Shown one piece after another: positions 51,240 through 60,359 of a DNA stretch of 64,000 nt; position 1 is the stretch's first letter, and every line of letters starts with the position of its first letter. The stretch is from NCBI RefSeq assembly GCF_001028175.1, contig NZ_AEJF01000229.1:1-64000 (forward strand), given 5' to 3'. The notes under the pieces were generated by a model. It was not told where the DNA came from. It did no database searches and saw only the letters and a program-made list of their open reading frames with translations. The translations under genes and the position numbers were made by a program. Origin of the DNA: Caballeronia mineralivorans PML1(12) (GTDB lineage Bacteria > Pseudomonadota > Gammaproteobacteria > Burkholderiales > Burkholderiaceae).

Positions 51240-52465
51240 TGAAACGCGTGGTCATTACCGGCATGGGTGGCGTTACGGCGTTCGGCAACGCCTGGGACGA
51301 GATCGAAGCGAAGCTGAAAAGCGGTCGCAACGCCGTGCGCCGGATGCCCGAGTGGGACTACTTCGAGCTGCTGCATACGCGGCTTGCGTGCCCATTGCCC
51401 GACTTCACCGCACCGGCACATTATCCGCGCAAGAAAACCCGTTCGATGGGCCCCGTCTCCCTGTATTCGGTGCGCGCGAGCGAACTGGCGCTGACCGATG
51501 CGGGTCTCGTCGACGACCCGACGATCAAGGACGGGCGCATGGGCGTGGCCTACGGATCGTCGTCGGGATCGGTGCAGCCGATTCGCGCCTTCGGCACCAT
51601 GCTCGAAACCGGTTCGATGAGCGACGTGACATCGAATAGCTACGTGCAGATGATGCCGCACACAACGGCCGTCAACGTCAGCCTGTTCTGGGATCTGAAA
51701 GGCCGCATTGTGCCGACGTCCTGCGCGTGTGCATCGGGCAGTCAGGCGATCGGTTACGCCTACGAGATGATCGCGGCCGGCAAGCAGACGCTGATGCTCG
51801 CGGGCGGCGCGGAAGAACTGTCCGGGCCGGCCGTTGCTGTGTTCGACACGCTTTATGCCACCAGCACGCGCAACGACGAGCCGCATCTGACGCCGCGCCC
51901 CTTCGATGTCGCTCGCGATGGCCTCGTGGTCGGTGAAGGCGCAGCCACTTTAGTCCTTGAAGAGTATGAACACGCGCTCGCACGCGGGGCGCGCATTCAT
52001 GCGGAGATAGTCGGCTTTGGTTGCAATTCCGATGGCGCGCACATGACGCAGCCATCGGCCGAGACCATGGCCTTCGCCATGCAGCTCGCACTGCGCGACG
52101 CGCAGCTTCCCGCCGAAGCAATTGCTTATGTCAACGCGCATGGCACGTCGACGGATCGCGGCGATGTAGCCGAAAGCCACGCGACCGCGCAGACCTTCGG
52201 CGCACGCATGCCGATCAGTTCGCTGAAGAGCTATGTCGGCCATACGCTGGGCGCATGCGGTGCGCTGGAGGCGTGGTGGACCATCGAGATGATGAAACGC
52301 AACTGGTATGCGCCGACGCTGAATCTGACGCAGGTCGATCCGGCTTGCGCGCCGCTTGATTACATCTTGGATAGCGGCCGCACGATCGATGCCGACTATG
52401 TCATGAGCAACAACTTCGCGTTCGGTGGCATCAACACATCGCTGATTTTCAGGCGCGTGCCATGA
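51239..52465 (+). CDS. apeR: Beta-ketoacyl-ACP synthase ApeR-like
   Basis: 408 residues. Active-site Cys in TSCACASGSQ (C164), His in NAHGTSTD and His in GHTLGACG. It begins MKRVVITGMGGVTAFG, as in FabF proteins. ApeR is thought to work as a homodimer, possibly in early elongation. ATG at 51239 overlaps the apeQ stop; the TTG at 51236 is less likely. Confidence 0.84.
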   Translation: MKRVVITGMGGVTAFGNAWDEIEAKLKSGRNAVRRMPEWDYFELLHTRLACPLPDFTAPAHYPRKKTRSMGPVSLYSVRASELALTDAGLVDDPTIKDGRMGVAYGSSSGSVQPIRAFGTMLETGSMSDVTSNSYVQMMPHTTAVNVSLFWDLKGRIVPTSCACASGSQAIGYAYEMIAAGKQTLMLAGGAEELSGPAVAVFDTLYATSTRNDEPHLTPRPFDVARDGLVVGEGAATLVLEEYEHALARGARIHAEIVGFGCNSDGAHMTQPSAETMAFAMQLALRDAQLPAEAIAYVNAHGTSTDRGDVAESHATAQTFGARMPISSLKSYVGHTLGACGALEAWWTIEMMKRNWYAPTLNLTQVDPACAPLDYILDSGRTIDADYVMSNNFAFGGINTSLIFRRVP

Positions 52466-53721
52466 GTGCGGTTATGCCTACACCTACGCCTGCGCAGCGC
52501 GGCTTGTCACGCGTGGTCGTGACCGGCATGGGCATTGTTTCCTGCCTGGGCAATACGCTCGACGAGGTCTCCTCGGGTTTGCGCGAAGGCCGTAGCGGCA
52601 TTACGCGCGTCGATGCGTGGCGTGAACGTGGTCTCGCAAGTCAAATCGCGGGCGTGGCGTCAGTCGCGGGCGAACCGCCATTCGATCGCAAGCTCGAACG
52701 CTTCATGGGCGACACGGCTCGTTTTGCATGCCACGCAGCGCGCAAGGCGATAGACGATGCGGGACTCGATCCCGCCACGTTACGTTCGCCGCTTGCTGGC
52801 GCGGTGATCGGTTCGGGTACCGGCACGATCTCCGCCTACGATGCCGCAATGGCGATTGCCCACGCGCGTGGTATCGAAAGAGTGTTGCCGTATGTGGTCC
52901 CGCAGGTGATGGGCAGCACGGCATCGGCGAATGTTGCGCAAGTGTTCGGGCTCGAGGGCGTGACGTATTCGCCGTCCTCGGCTTGCACGACGTCGGCGTT
53001 GGCGATCGGCCAGGCGATGCAACTGATCCAGACCGGCCGCCAGCAGATTGTGCTGGCCGGCGGCAGCGAAGGTTTGCACGACAACATGACGCTGATGTTC
53101 GACGCCATGGGCGCATTGTCGAGGCATTTCAACGACACGCCGGAACGTGCATCGCGGCCCTATGACAGCACGCGCGACGGTTTCGTGATTGCGTCGGGCG
53201 GTGGCGTGCTGGTGCTTGAATCGCTGGACCATGCGTTGTCGCGGGGCGCACGCATCCATGCGGAATTGACGGGCTTCGGCCATTGCACGGACGGCGCAGG
53301 CATGGTGACGCCGCACGCATCGGGGATCGCGCGCGCCATGCGCGGCGCACTCGATGAAGCAGGCACGCGCCCGGCCTATATCAACACGCACGCACCGTCG
53401 ACACCGCTTGGCGACATCGAAGAACTGCATGCGTTGTCCGCTGTATTCGGCAGTGACATCCCGTTGTTTTCATCGACGAAGAGACTGTCGGGTCATCCGC
53501 TCGGAGCATGCGGCGTGCACGAGGCGATCTATACGTTGCTGATGATGCGCGATGGTTTTATCGCCGGAACGGGACCGATCGAAACGCCCGATCCGTGCTT
53601 GAACGACATGCCGATCGTACATACAACCCGCGCGATGAAGATCGATACTGCGATGTCAGTTTCATTCGGATTCGGCGGCAGTTGCGCCAGCCTGATCTTC
53701 GATGCGTGGAAGGGTGTCTGA
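52462..53721 (+). CDS. Third beta-ketoacyl-ACP synthase of the cluster
   Basis: 419 residues with C175 in SSACTTSAL, His in NTHAPSTPLGD (the usual NAHGTSTPLGD with changes) and His in SGHPLGACG, so it is probably active. It overlaps apeR by four bases and is a FabF-like paralogue. E. coli-type clusters end at apeR, so this adds a further condensing enzyme, possibly starter-specific or an alternative partner of the ApeC-like factor. Confidence 0.84.
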   Translation: MSAVMPTPTPAQRGLSRVVVTGMGIVSCLGNTLDEVSSGLREGRSGITRVDAWRERGLASQIAGVASVAGEPPFDRKLERFMGDTARFACHAARKAIDDAGLDPATLRSPLAGAVIGSGTGTISAYDAAMAIAHARGIERVLPYVVPQVMGSTASANVAQVFGLEGVTYSPSSACTTSALAIGQAMQLIQTGRQQIVLAGGSEGLHDNMTLMFDAMGALSRHFNDTPERASRPYDSTRDGFVIASGGGVLVLESLDHALSRGARIHAELTGFGHCTDGAGMVTPHASGIARAMRGALDEAGTRPAYINTHAPSTPLGDIEELHALSAVFGSDIPLFSSTKRLSGHPLGACGVHEAIYTLLMMRDGFIAGTGPIETPDPCLNDMPIVHTTRAMKIDTAMSVSFGFGGSCASLIFDAWKGV

Positions 53722-53789
53722 AGTTTCCGATGACCGTAACGAACATAACAAACACAAAGACCGTAACAATAACTAACCGGGGAAACACG

Positions 53790-54218
53790 ATGAAGAGCAA
53801 GTATGCGTTGGGCGGGCTGATGGTGGTTGTAGCGACGTTGACCGGGTGCGCGACTCAAGTGAAGTCATTGCCGCTTGCGCCGGTTGTCGCTCAGTCGGCG
53901 CCGGGCGCGCAGGTTGCGTTGTACTTCGGCTCGCAGGCTCATCCTGCGGTGCAGAGTCAGTTGGGACAAACCTCGACGTCGGTGCGTATCGCGCGTGACG
54001 CGAACGGGCAGGATGCGTCCTGCAATCGGGCGCTTGCCGATGCGTTGCAGAAGTTGCGCGCGTACGCGCGTGATCACAACGCGAATGCCGTCATCAACAT
54101 CGGGACGAGTTTTCATAGCACTGAATCGGCGTCGGCGACCGAGTTCACGTGCGGCGTGAGCATGAGCGCAGCGGCTTTGCGGGTGCGTGGGGATATGGTC
54201 GTGCTCGACGCGCAGTAA
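53790..54218 (+). CDS. Small outer-membrane-type lipoprotein at the end of the pigment operon
   Basis: 142 residues. The signal MKSKYALGGLMVVVATLTGC ends in a lipobox with Cys20. The mature part has paired cysteines (DASCNRAL and EFTCGVS) and INIGTSFHSTES. Relatives at this spot in other aryl-polyene clusters are sometimes labelled excinuclease subunits, a mistaken name since no ATPase motif exists. It could anchor pigment in the outer membrane. It lies 68 bases after the last ketosynthase, preceded by a run of ACNAACA-like repeats. Confidence 0.75.
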   Translation: MKSKYALGGLMVVVATLTGCATQVKSLPLAPVVAQSAPGAQVALYFGSQAHPAVQSQLGQTSTSVRIARDANGQDASCNRALADALQKLRAYARDHNANAVINIGTSFHSTESASATEFTCGVSMSAAALRVRGDMVVLDAQ

Positions 54219-54242
54219 CGCTGAATCGATGCAAAGCTGCAA

Positions 54243-55025
54243 TCAACTGACCTTGGTCGCAGCAACATTGACGAGCGTTTCACGACGCTTGCCGGGCAGC
54301 GGCCGATGCAACCCGAGCCGCTCAAGGAGTCCGAAGTCAGCCGCACGGCTCCACCACAGGTAAGGCATGGAAACGTTCTGTAAACCGAATGTGAACCCGG
54401 CATCGTGGATCATATCGAGGTAACCGTTCGCACTTTTCTGCACGTGCATGGGATGGCGAAACAGCAGCCGGATCACCCAGGACTTGATGTAGGCATCGGT
54501 AGATTCGGCGAATAGCAAAACCCCGCCGGGTTTCAATACCCGGCGAAATTCATCAAGGGAACGGCCTTGCTCGACGAGGTGATGAAAGGTCTGGTGGCAG
54601 AACACGATGTCGGCGCTCGCATCGGGCAAGGGCAGCCGCGCGCAGTCGCCGTGCAGCAACTCGATCTCGCCGGTCCAGCCGTCGTCCTGCAAGCAAGCCC
54701 GTGCGGCCTCCTGGGCTTCCACGAGCGAAGGCTCATGGAAATCGACTCCAATGATCCGGCCGGGCCCGAACGCCTTTCCGAGCAGCCGGAACGATTGGCC
54801 TTGCCCGCAACCCACGTCGACGATCACGGGGGCCTCGGGCAGCGTTGTATCGACCAGCCGCTTGAGGTCGTTGATCGCCACGCGCAGTACGTGATGTTCC
54901 CAGATAGCGGTGCGCAGAAACCAGAGCCCGAAGGCCGTCTCCGGCACAAAGGCAACGCGGGATGTTTCGGATGACGACACGAGTTGCTCTCCGGCAGGAA
55001 ATGACGCGATCAGGGCGCACGTCAT
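54243..55025 (-). CDS. Class I SAM-dependent methyltransferase
   Basis: 260 residues. Motif I is VDVGCGQGQSFRLLG, followed by IGVDFHEPSL, the acidic DADIV-type post-I region (LPLPDASADIVFCHQTFHHLVEQG) and LKPGGVLLF. Such genes flank aryl-polyene loci, where a methyltransferase O- or C-methylates the aromatic head. It is divergent from the FAD-dependent gene, with a 91-base shared promoter region, and converges on the lipoprotein gene. Confidence 0.82.
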   Translation of the reverse strand: MTCALIASFPAGEQLVSSSETSRVAFVPETAFGLWFLRTAIWEHHVLRVAINDLKRLVDTTLPEAPVIVDVGCGQGQSFRLLGKAFGPGRIIGVDFHEPSLVEAQEAARACLQDDGWTGEIELLHGDCARLPLPDASADIVFCHQTFHHLVEQGRSLDEFRRVLKPGGVLLFAESTDAYIKSWVIRLLFRHPMHVQKSANGYLDMIHDAGFTFGLQNVSMPYLWWSRAADFGLLERLGLHRPLPGKRRETLVNVAATKVS

Positions 55026-55116
55026 TGTAATGGCAAGTAAGGCATGTGCAGAAGCACGAGATTGACAACGTGCGCCGCACGACCCTCAGAGATAGTCCCA
55101 GACAAACGAGGTCCCA

Positions 55117-56364
55117 TTGAATACCGATTCATCGCAGCAAAACATGACCGTCGATGTCGCTATCATCGGCGCGGGTCCCTCGGGTGCGGTAGCGGCCGCG
55201 CTGCTGAGAAAGGCGGGCCGCTCGGTCCTCGTGCTGGAGCGCCAGCATTTCCCGCGCTTTTCGGTCGGCGAGAGCCTGCTGCCGCAAAGCATGGCGTACC
55301 TCGAAGAGGCCGGCATGCTGCAAGCAGTTGTCGAGGCCGGCTTCCAGTACAAGAACGGCGCGCATTTTGTCTATCGGGACCAGTCGTCGTCCTTCGATTT
55401 TCGCGATAAACACTCGCCGGGCTGGGGCACGACGTATCAGGTCGAACGCGCCGTATTCGACGATCTGCTGATCCGGTGCGCAGCGGAGCAGGGTGCCGAA
55501 GTGCGTTTCGGCCACACCGTGCAGGCGATGCAAACGGGTGCCGAACCCGAGCTGGATGTCATCGATGAAGCAGGTGAAGCGTACCGCGTGCAAGCCCGTT
55601 TTGTACTCGATGCAAGCGGCTTCGGCCGTGTCTTGCCGCGTCTTCTGAATCTCGAAGCGCCGACGCGGATGCCCACGCGCGCGGCCATCTTCACGCATGT
55701 TCGCGACGGCATTCCGGCCGGCGCCACGGACCGCAACAAGATCTGCGTCGCGACCCATCCTGAGCATCGCAATGTCTGGTTCTGGATGATTCCACTGGCG
55801 GGCGGACGCTCGTCGGTCGGGTGCGTAGCCGAAGCGAGTTTCCTCGAGTGTCCCGAGAGCGAACGCGATGCAAAATTGCGTGCGCTGATCCAGCAGGAGC
55901 CGACGCTCAACGGGCTCATCGGGCAGGCGCCGTTCCTGATGCCGGTGCGGCATATCGGCGGGTATTCGGCGAACGTCGAGCGGCTGCACGGTCCGGGTTA
56001 TGCGCTGCTCGGTAACGCCGGCGAATTCCTCGATCCGGTGTTTTCATCGGGCGTGACGATCGCGCTGCGCTCCGCGCATCTGGCGGTGCAGACGCTCGAG
56101 CGGCAGCTCAACGGCGAGACGCCCGACTGGCAAACGGCTTACGATGTGCCGCTGCGAAAGGGTATAGATACGTTCCGTGCGTTTGTCGAACGGTGGTACA
56201 CGGGCGAGTTGCAAGACATCATTTTTTATCCGCATAAAACGCCTCCTATCCAGCGTTTTATCAGCGCGGTGCTGGCGGGTTACGCGTGGGATGAATCGAA
56301 TCCGTACGTGGCCGATCCGGTGCGCAGGCTCAACGCGCTTCACGAGATATGCAAGGGCGCCTGA
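55117..56364 (+). CDS. FAD-dependent oxidoreductase resembling flavin halogenases
   Basis: 415 residues. GxGxxG is in VAIIGAGPSGAVAAALL, then GESLLPQSM. K79 in GFQYKNGAHF sits where phenol/pyrrole halogenases such as CmlS and PltA have their catalytic Lys, and W221-F-W-M-I-P fits the halogenase WxWxIP motif. GNAGEFLDPVFSSG is the second FAD motif. It may halogenate the aromatic end of the pigment, as in brominated xanthomonadins, though geranylgeranyl-reductase-like monooxygenases are related. TTG at 55117 has GAGG upstream; ATG at 55144 is the alternative start. Confidence 0.72.
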   Translation: MNTDSSQQNMTVDVAIIGAGPSGAVAAALLRKAGRSVLVLERQHFPRFSVGESLLPQSMAYLEEAGMLQAVVEAGFQYKNGAHFVYRDQSSSFDFRDKHSPGWGTTYQVERAVFDDLLIRCAAEQGAEVRFGHTVQAMQTGAEPELDVIDEAGEAYRVQARFVLDASGFGRVLPRLLNLEAPTRMPTRAAIFTHVRDGIPAGATDRNKICVATHPEHRNVWFWMIPLAGGRSSVGCVAEASFLECPESERDAKLRALIQQEPTLNGLIGQAPFLMPVRHIGGYSANVERLHGPGYALLGNAGEFLDPVFSSGVTIALRSAHLAVQTLERQLNGETPDWQTAYDVPLRKGIDTFRAFVERWYTGELQDIIFYPHKTPPIQRFISAVLAGYAWDESNPYVADPVRRLNALHEICKGA

Positions 56365-56633
56365 TCGCCGATGCATGAGTCTTGCGGGCATCACTCCCTG
56401 TCCCGTGAAGCCTGCGGTGCGCGGTAAGCACAGGCTTGTCCAAGCCATCGCCATGCCGCGTAAACTTTCGTTCCGTAAGGATCGGGCCGTGCAGACATAG
56501 GCATTAAACGGGTAGCATGTAACGCCTCGGCAAGCACACGGACCCTGCTTGGCCGAGCCGATCCTGCGTTCGCTCGCGGCGTCGCAAACGAGCATCGTAG
56601 ATAAAAAACGTGCCGTACCGGAGGAGACAAAGT

Positions 56634-57926
56634 ATGCGCAAGATGCGTTGGATGGTCGTATTTCTATGCTTCCTGGCAATCGCGATCAACTATGTCGATC
56701 GTGCGAACCTCGCTGTCGCCGCACCTCAGATAGAGAAGGCGCTCAATATCGGCCCCGCACAAATGGGCCTCGTGATGAGCGGCTTCTTCTGGACCTACGC
56801 GTTGATGCAGATGCCGTTCGGCTGGTTCGTCGATAAAGTCGGCGCGCGCATTGCGTTACCGCTCGCCGTAGGCTGGTGGTCGGTGTTCACCGCGCTGACG
56901 GCGGCGACCACGAGCGTCGCAGGCATGTTCGGCTGCCGCCTGATGCTCGGCGTCGGCGAAGCGGGCGCGTATCCGGCGTGTGCGAAGCTTGTCGCGCAAT
57001 GGTTCAAACCGGCGCAACGTGCGTTCGCCACCAGTATCTTCGACAGCGGCTCGCGGGTCGGCTCGGCACTCTCCATCCCCGTCGTTGCGCTGATCATCAG
57101 CGGGTTCGGTTGGGAAGCATCGTTCGTCGCGACCGGAGCGGTCGGTCTCGTGTGGGTGCTCGGCTGGTTCCTGATCTACCGCAATCCGTCGCGCGGCGAC
57201 CTGACCGGCGCTGAAAATGCAGCGCCCACACCGCGTGAAAAAACATCGAGCCAGAACGTCACGTGGGCATCGCTGTTCAGGCATCGCACGCTGTGGGGCA
57301 TGATGCTCGGCTTCTTCTGCCTGAACTTCGTGATCTACTTTTTCATCACGTGGTTCCCGAGTTATCTCGTGCAGACACGCGGTTTTTCGCTCAAGTCGCT
57401 TGGCACGCTCGGCATGATTCCGGCGCTTATTTCGATTCCTGGCGGCTGGCTGGGTGGCATCGTTTCGGATGCGCTTTATAAACGCGGCTGGAGCCTGACG
57501 AAGTCGCGCAAGACCTGCATGGTCGGCGGCATGCTGCTCTCGTCGATCATCACGCTGTCCGCGTTCACCACGAGCACGTATGTGATGCTCGCGTCGTTCG
57601 GCATTGCTTACGGCAGCCTCGCGTTCGCCGCCGCCAGCATCTGGTCGCTTCCCGGCGACGTCGCGCCAACGCCGGATTACGTTGCATCCATAGGCGGCAT
57701 CCAGAACTTTGCGTCGAACCTTGCGGGTATCGTCATCACGACGTTCACCGGCTTCATGGTCCAGCTCACCAAAGGGTCGTTCACCATTCCGCTGGTTGTC
57801 GCGGGCGGATTCTGTTTCCTCGGTGCGTTCAGCTATCTCGTGATCGTGGGCAAGATCGAGCCGCTTCGGATCCGCGATGGCGAGGCGTGCGACATCGCTG
57901 CATCGCAGGGTGCGGAGGGGGCTTAG
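56634..57926 (+). CDS. MFS transporter, ACS family (sugar-acid type)
   Basis: 430 residues, 12 predicted segments. MRKMRWMVVFLCFLAIAINYVDRANLAVA at the N-terminus and GVGEAGAYPACAKLVAQWF mark the anion:cation symporter subfamily, near glucarate, galactarate and hexuronate carriers. GGAGGAG lies 7 bases before the ATG. It has no obvious tie to the pigment cluster: no catabolic gene is adjacent, so the substrate is open. Confidence 0.85.
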   Translation: MRKMRWMVVFLCFLAIAINYVDRANLAVAAPQIEKALNIGPAQMGLVMSGFFWTYALMQMPFGWFVDKVGARIALPLAVGWWSVFTALTAATTSVAGMFGCRLMLGVGEAGAYPACAKLVAQWFKPAQRAFATSIFDSGSRVGSALSIPVVALIISGFGWEASFVATGAVGLVWVLGWFLIYRNPSRGDLTGAENAAPTPREKTSSQNVTWASLFRHRTLWGMMLGFFCLNFVIYFFITWFPSYLVQTRGFSLKSLGTLGMIPALISIPGGWLGGIVSDALYKRGWSLTKSRKTCMVGGMLLSSIITLSAFTTSTYVMLASFGIAYGSLAFAAASIWSLPGDVAPTPDYVASIGGIQNFASNLAGIVITTFTGFMVQLTKGSFTIPLVVAGGFCFLGAFSYLVIVGKIEPLRIRDGEACDIAASQGAEGA

Positions 57927-57964
57927 CGCTGTGGGGGTGTAAGTCCGCTGTGGGGGTGTAAGTC
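57927..57964. repeat. Tandem duplication of a 19-base unit
   Basis: CGCTGTGGGGGTGTAAGTC occurs twice head to tail immediately after the MFS stop codon. The copies are identical, so duplication is recent. No function is apparent. Confidence 0.8.
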
Positions 57965-58020
57965 TTGAGCCAACTGGACCGATACCCCACAGCAGCCTTT
58001 GCTGCGTCGCACGAGAAAAT

Positions 58021-58050
58021 TTCGCATCGTCCGATGTTTCGTTGTATACT
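58021..58050 (+). promoter_or_regulatory. Likely sigma-70 promoter of tRNA-Asp
   Basis: TTCGCA and TATACT are separated by 18 bases, followed by a G/C-rich discriminator (GCGTCC) about 80 bases before the tRNA. The -10 box is good, the -35 poor. Confidence 0.45.
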
Positions 58051-58136
58051 GCGTCCCCGATTGAGCAAACGGTTGTGGAGCAAGGCTAACCGGCCGTGCT
58101 GACCTCGTCTTCGATCGTTGCAAAAGATGTAAAAAA

Positions 58137-58213
58137 GGAGTGGTAGTTCAGTTGGTTAGAATACCGGCCTGTCACGCCGGGGGTCGCGGGTTCGAGTCCC
58201 GTCCACTCCGCCA
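58137..58213 (+). tRNA. tRNA-Asp (anticodon GTC)
   Basis: 77 bases including an encoded CCA. The acceptor arms GGAGTGG and CCACTCC pair fully, the D-arm AGTTCAGTTGGTTAGAAT is normal, the anticodon stem CCGGC/GCCGG presents GTC at 58171-58173, and the T-arm is GCGGGTTCGAGTCCCGT with standard TTCGA. It is a single gene, closed by a terminator 13 bases downstream. Confidence 0.97.
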
Positions 58214-58225
58214 GCATTCACGAGA

Positions 58226-58252
58226 AAGGCGAACTCCGGTTCGCCTTTTTTA
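58226..58252 (+). terminator. Rho-independent terminator of tRNA-Asp
   Basis: AAGGCGAAC pairs with GTTCGCCTT around a TCCG loop, followed by a run of T. Clear intrinsic terminator. Confidence 0.88.
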
Positions 58253-58303
58253 TTGCCCGCTGCTGTAACATCGGGCGTTTCGTATTAGGCAGAATCGTCA
58301 CGC

Positions 58304-60232
58304 ATGCTCGACTTTTTCCGTAATCACCAACGCCTGATGATGGCCCTGTTGATCCTGATCGTCGTGCCGGGATTGGGAATTGTGGGTATCCAGGGCTTCA
58401 GCAGTTTCTTCGACGAAAACGCCAATGTCGCCAGCGTCAACGGCCACAAGATCACGCGTGTCGAATTTGACGGCGCAATGCGCCAGCAAGTCGATCGCGC
58501 GCGGCAAATGCTCGGCGCCCAGTTCGACCCGAAGATGTTCGAAACGCCGGAAATGCGCGCCTCGCTGATCGACAGCCTGGTGCAGCAGCGCGTGCTCGCC
58601 GACGAAACCCAGCGGCTCCATCTGACCGCCTCCGACGAAGCCGTGCGCCGCGCATTGCTGGCCGACCCGACCATCGCTTCGCTGCGCAAGCCCGATGGTT
58701 CCATCGACGTGGAACAGTACAAACAATTGCTCGCCATGCAGGGCATGACGCCTGAGCAATACGACGAACGCGTGCGTTATGGCCTCGCTTCCCAACAGAT
58801 TCCAGGCAGCATCCAGGCCACCGCCTTCACGTCGAAGACGCTGGCGCAAAGCCTGACCGAGATCGCCGAGCAACGCCGTGACGTACAAGGTCTCGCGTTC
58901 CGCACCGTCGATTACACAGCGAAGATCCAGCCCACCGACGCGCAACTGAAGTCGTATTACGACGCGCATCGTACCGAGTTCGCGACACCTGAGTCGGCGA
59001 CGATTCAATACCTGGTGATGTCGCCGGCTACGTTGTCGGCAGCGGTTAAGCCGTCCGACGCCGACTTGAAGAAGTATTATGACGACAACATCGCGCGTTT
59101 CAAGACGCAGGCGCAAGTCCGCGTGAGCCACATCCTGATCACGGCGCCGAAAGACGCAAGCGCCGCTGACAAAGCCAAGGCCAAACAACAAGCCGAAACG
59201 CTGCTCGCGCAGGTCAAGGCGCATCCGGACCAGTTCGCGCAGATCGCGCAGAAAGATTCGCAGGACCCGGGATCGGCGTCGAAGGGCGGTGACCTCGGTT
59301 ATTTCAGCCGCGGCATGATCGCAGGCGGCCAGGCATTCGACGACGCCGCATTCGGCCTCAAGAAGGGTGAAATCAGCTTGGTCGTGCAAACCGATTTCGG
59401 CTATCACATCATCGAAGCAACTGACGTGAAGCCGTCTGTCACGCAGTCGCTCGACGAAGTGAAGGACACGATCACGAGAGACGTCGTCGCGCAGCAAGCG
59501 GCGAAAAATCTGGCTGACGACGCGGAAGGGTTCACCTCGACGGTGTACGAACAATCGAAGTCGCTGCAACCCGCCGCCGATAAATACAAGCTGCAAGTCC
59601 AGACCGCGACCATTGGATCGAAGCCCGATCCGAAGCTGCCGCCCGATAGCCCGCTGAACAATCCGAAGTTCCTGGCTGCCGTATTTGCGCCCGACTCCGT
59701 GAAGCAGCACAACAACACGCAGGCTATCGACGTCGGCAGCAGCACGCTGATTGCAGGCCGTGTGACGGACTACAAGCCGGCAGCAATCCCCGCACTCGAT
59801 GCGATCAAGGACGCGGTACGTACCAAGGTCGTGGCAGAACAAGCGGCACAAGCTGCGCGCAAGGACGGCGAAGCCAAGCTGGCCGAACTGCAGAAGTCGA
59901 AAGCGACTACGGGTTTTTCGTCGGTATCGAAGGTATCGCGTAACGACGCGCAGGGCATGCCGCCCGCCGCGCTCGCAGCAATCTTCAAGGCGGATTCATC
60001 GAAGTTGCCAACCTATGTGGGCGTCGATCTGGGTGCTGACGGATACGCTATCTATCGTGTGAATGGTGTCGAAAAGCCTGAGCCGGTGACCGCGGATCGT
60101 CTGACCGGGGCGCAACAGCAAGTAGCGCAGGTGTACGCGCAGGCCGAGATGGAGTCGTATCTCGACGCATTGAAGGAACGCTCGAAGGTGAAGATCACGA
60201 ACGTGCCGACCACGGCCGATCAGACGCAATGA
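58304..60232 (+). CDS. ppiD: Periplasmic folding chaperone / peptidyl-prolyl isomerase PpiD
   Basis: 642 residues. A single N-terminal membrane anchor (LMMALLILIVVPGLGIVGI) is followed by a SurA-N-like chaperone region (VNGHKITRVEFDGAMR) and, near residues 260-365, a parvulin domain (VSHILIT, GGDLGYFSRG, FGYHIIEATD). The C-terminal third is a second chaperone segment. PpiD assists outer-membrane proteins leaving the Sec translocon. A long antisense frame over this gene is an artefact of GC-rich codons. Confidence 0.93.
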   Translation: MLDFFRNHQRLMMALLILIVVPGLGIVGIQGFSSFFDENANVASVNGHKITRVEFDGAMRQQVDRARQMLGAQFDPKMFETPEMRASLIDSLVQQRVLADETQRLHLTASDEAVRRALLADPTIASLRKPDGSIDVEQYKQLLAMQGMTPEQYDERVRYGLASQQIPGSIQATAFTSKTLAQSLTEIAEQRRDVQGLAFRTVDYTAKIQPTDAQLKSYYDAHRTEFATPESATIQYLVMSPATLSAAVKPSDADLKKYYDDNIARFKTQAQVRVSHILITAPKDASAADKAKAKQQAETLLAQVKAHPDQFAQIAQKDSQDPGSASKGGDLGYFSRGMIAGGQAFDDAAFGLKKGEISLVVQTDFGYHIIEATDVKPSVTQSLDEVKDTITRDVVAQQAAKNLADDAEGFTSTVYEQSKSLQPAADKYKLQVQTATIGSKPDPKLPPDSPLNNPKFLAAVFAPDSVKQHNNTQAIDVGSSTLIAGRVTDYKPAAIPALDAIKDAVRTKVVAEQAAQAARKDGEAKLAELQKSKATTGFSSVSKVSRNDAQGMPPAALAAIFKADSSKLPTYVGVDLGADGYAIYRVNGVEKPEPVTADRLTGAQQQVAQVYAQAEMESYLDALKERSKVKITNVPTTADQTQ

Positions 60233-60262
60233 TCCTCGTGATCTAAGCTTTGCGACATCCAT

Positions 60263-60298
60263 AAAAAACCCCGCTGGCGCAAACCAGCGGGGTTTTTT
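60263..60298. terminator. Bidirectional terminator after ppiD
   Basis: ACCCCGCTGG and CCAGCGGGGT pair around CGCAAA, flanked by A6 on the left and T6 on the right, so it can serve ppiD and the convergent lipoprotein gene. Confidence 0.92.
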
Positions 60299-60359
60299 CA
60301 TATCGGGCTTCTTCAAATCGAAGGCGCTCGATGGAAGGGTTGAAAGAAGACCTGAAAGG

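Noticed and set aside
58137..58213. tRNA-Asp as an integration (att) site
   Set aside because: No integrase gene and no second copy of the tRNA 3' end are present in the window.
58298..59851. Long minus-strand frame of 517 codons opposite ppiD
   Set aside because: Arg/His/Leu-rich translation without family features; ppiD on the plus strand is unmistakable. It is a by-product of high-GC codon use.
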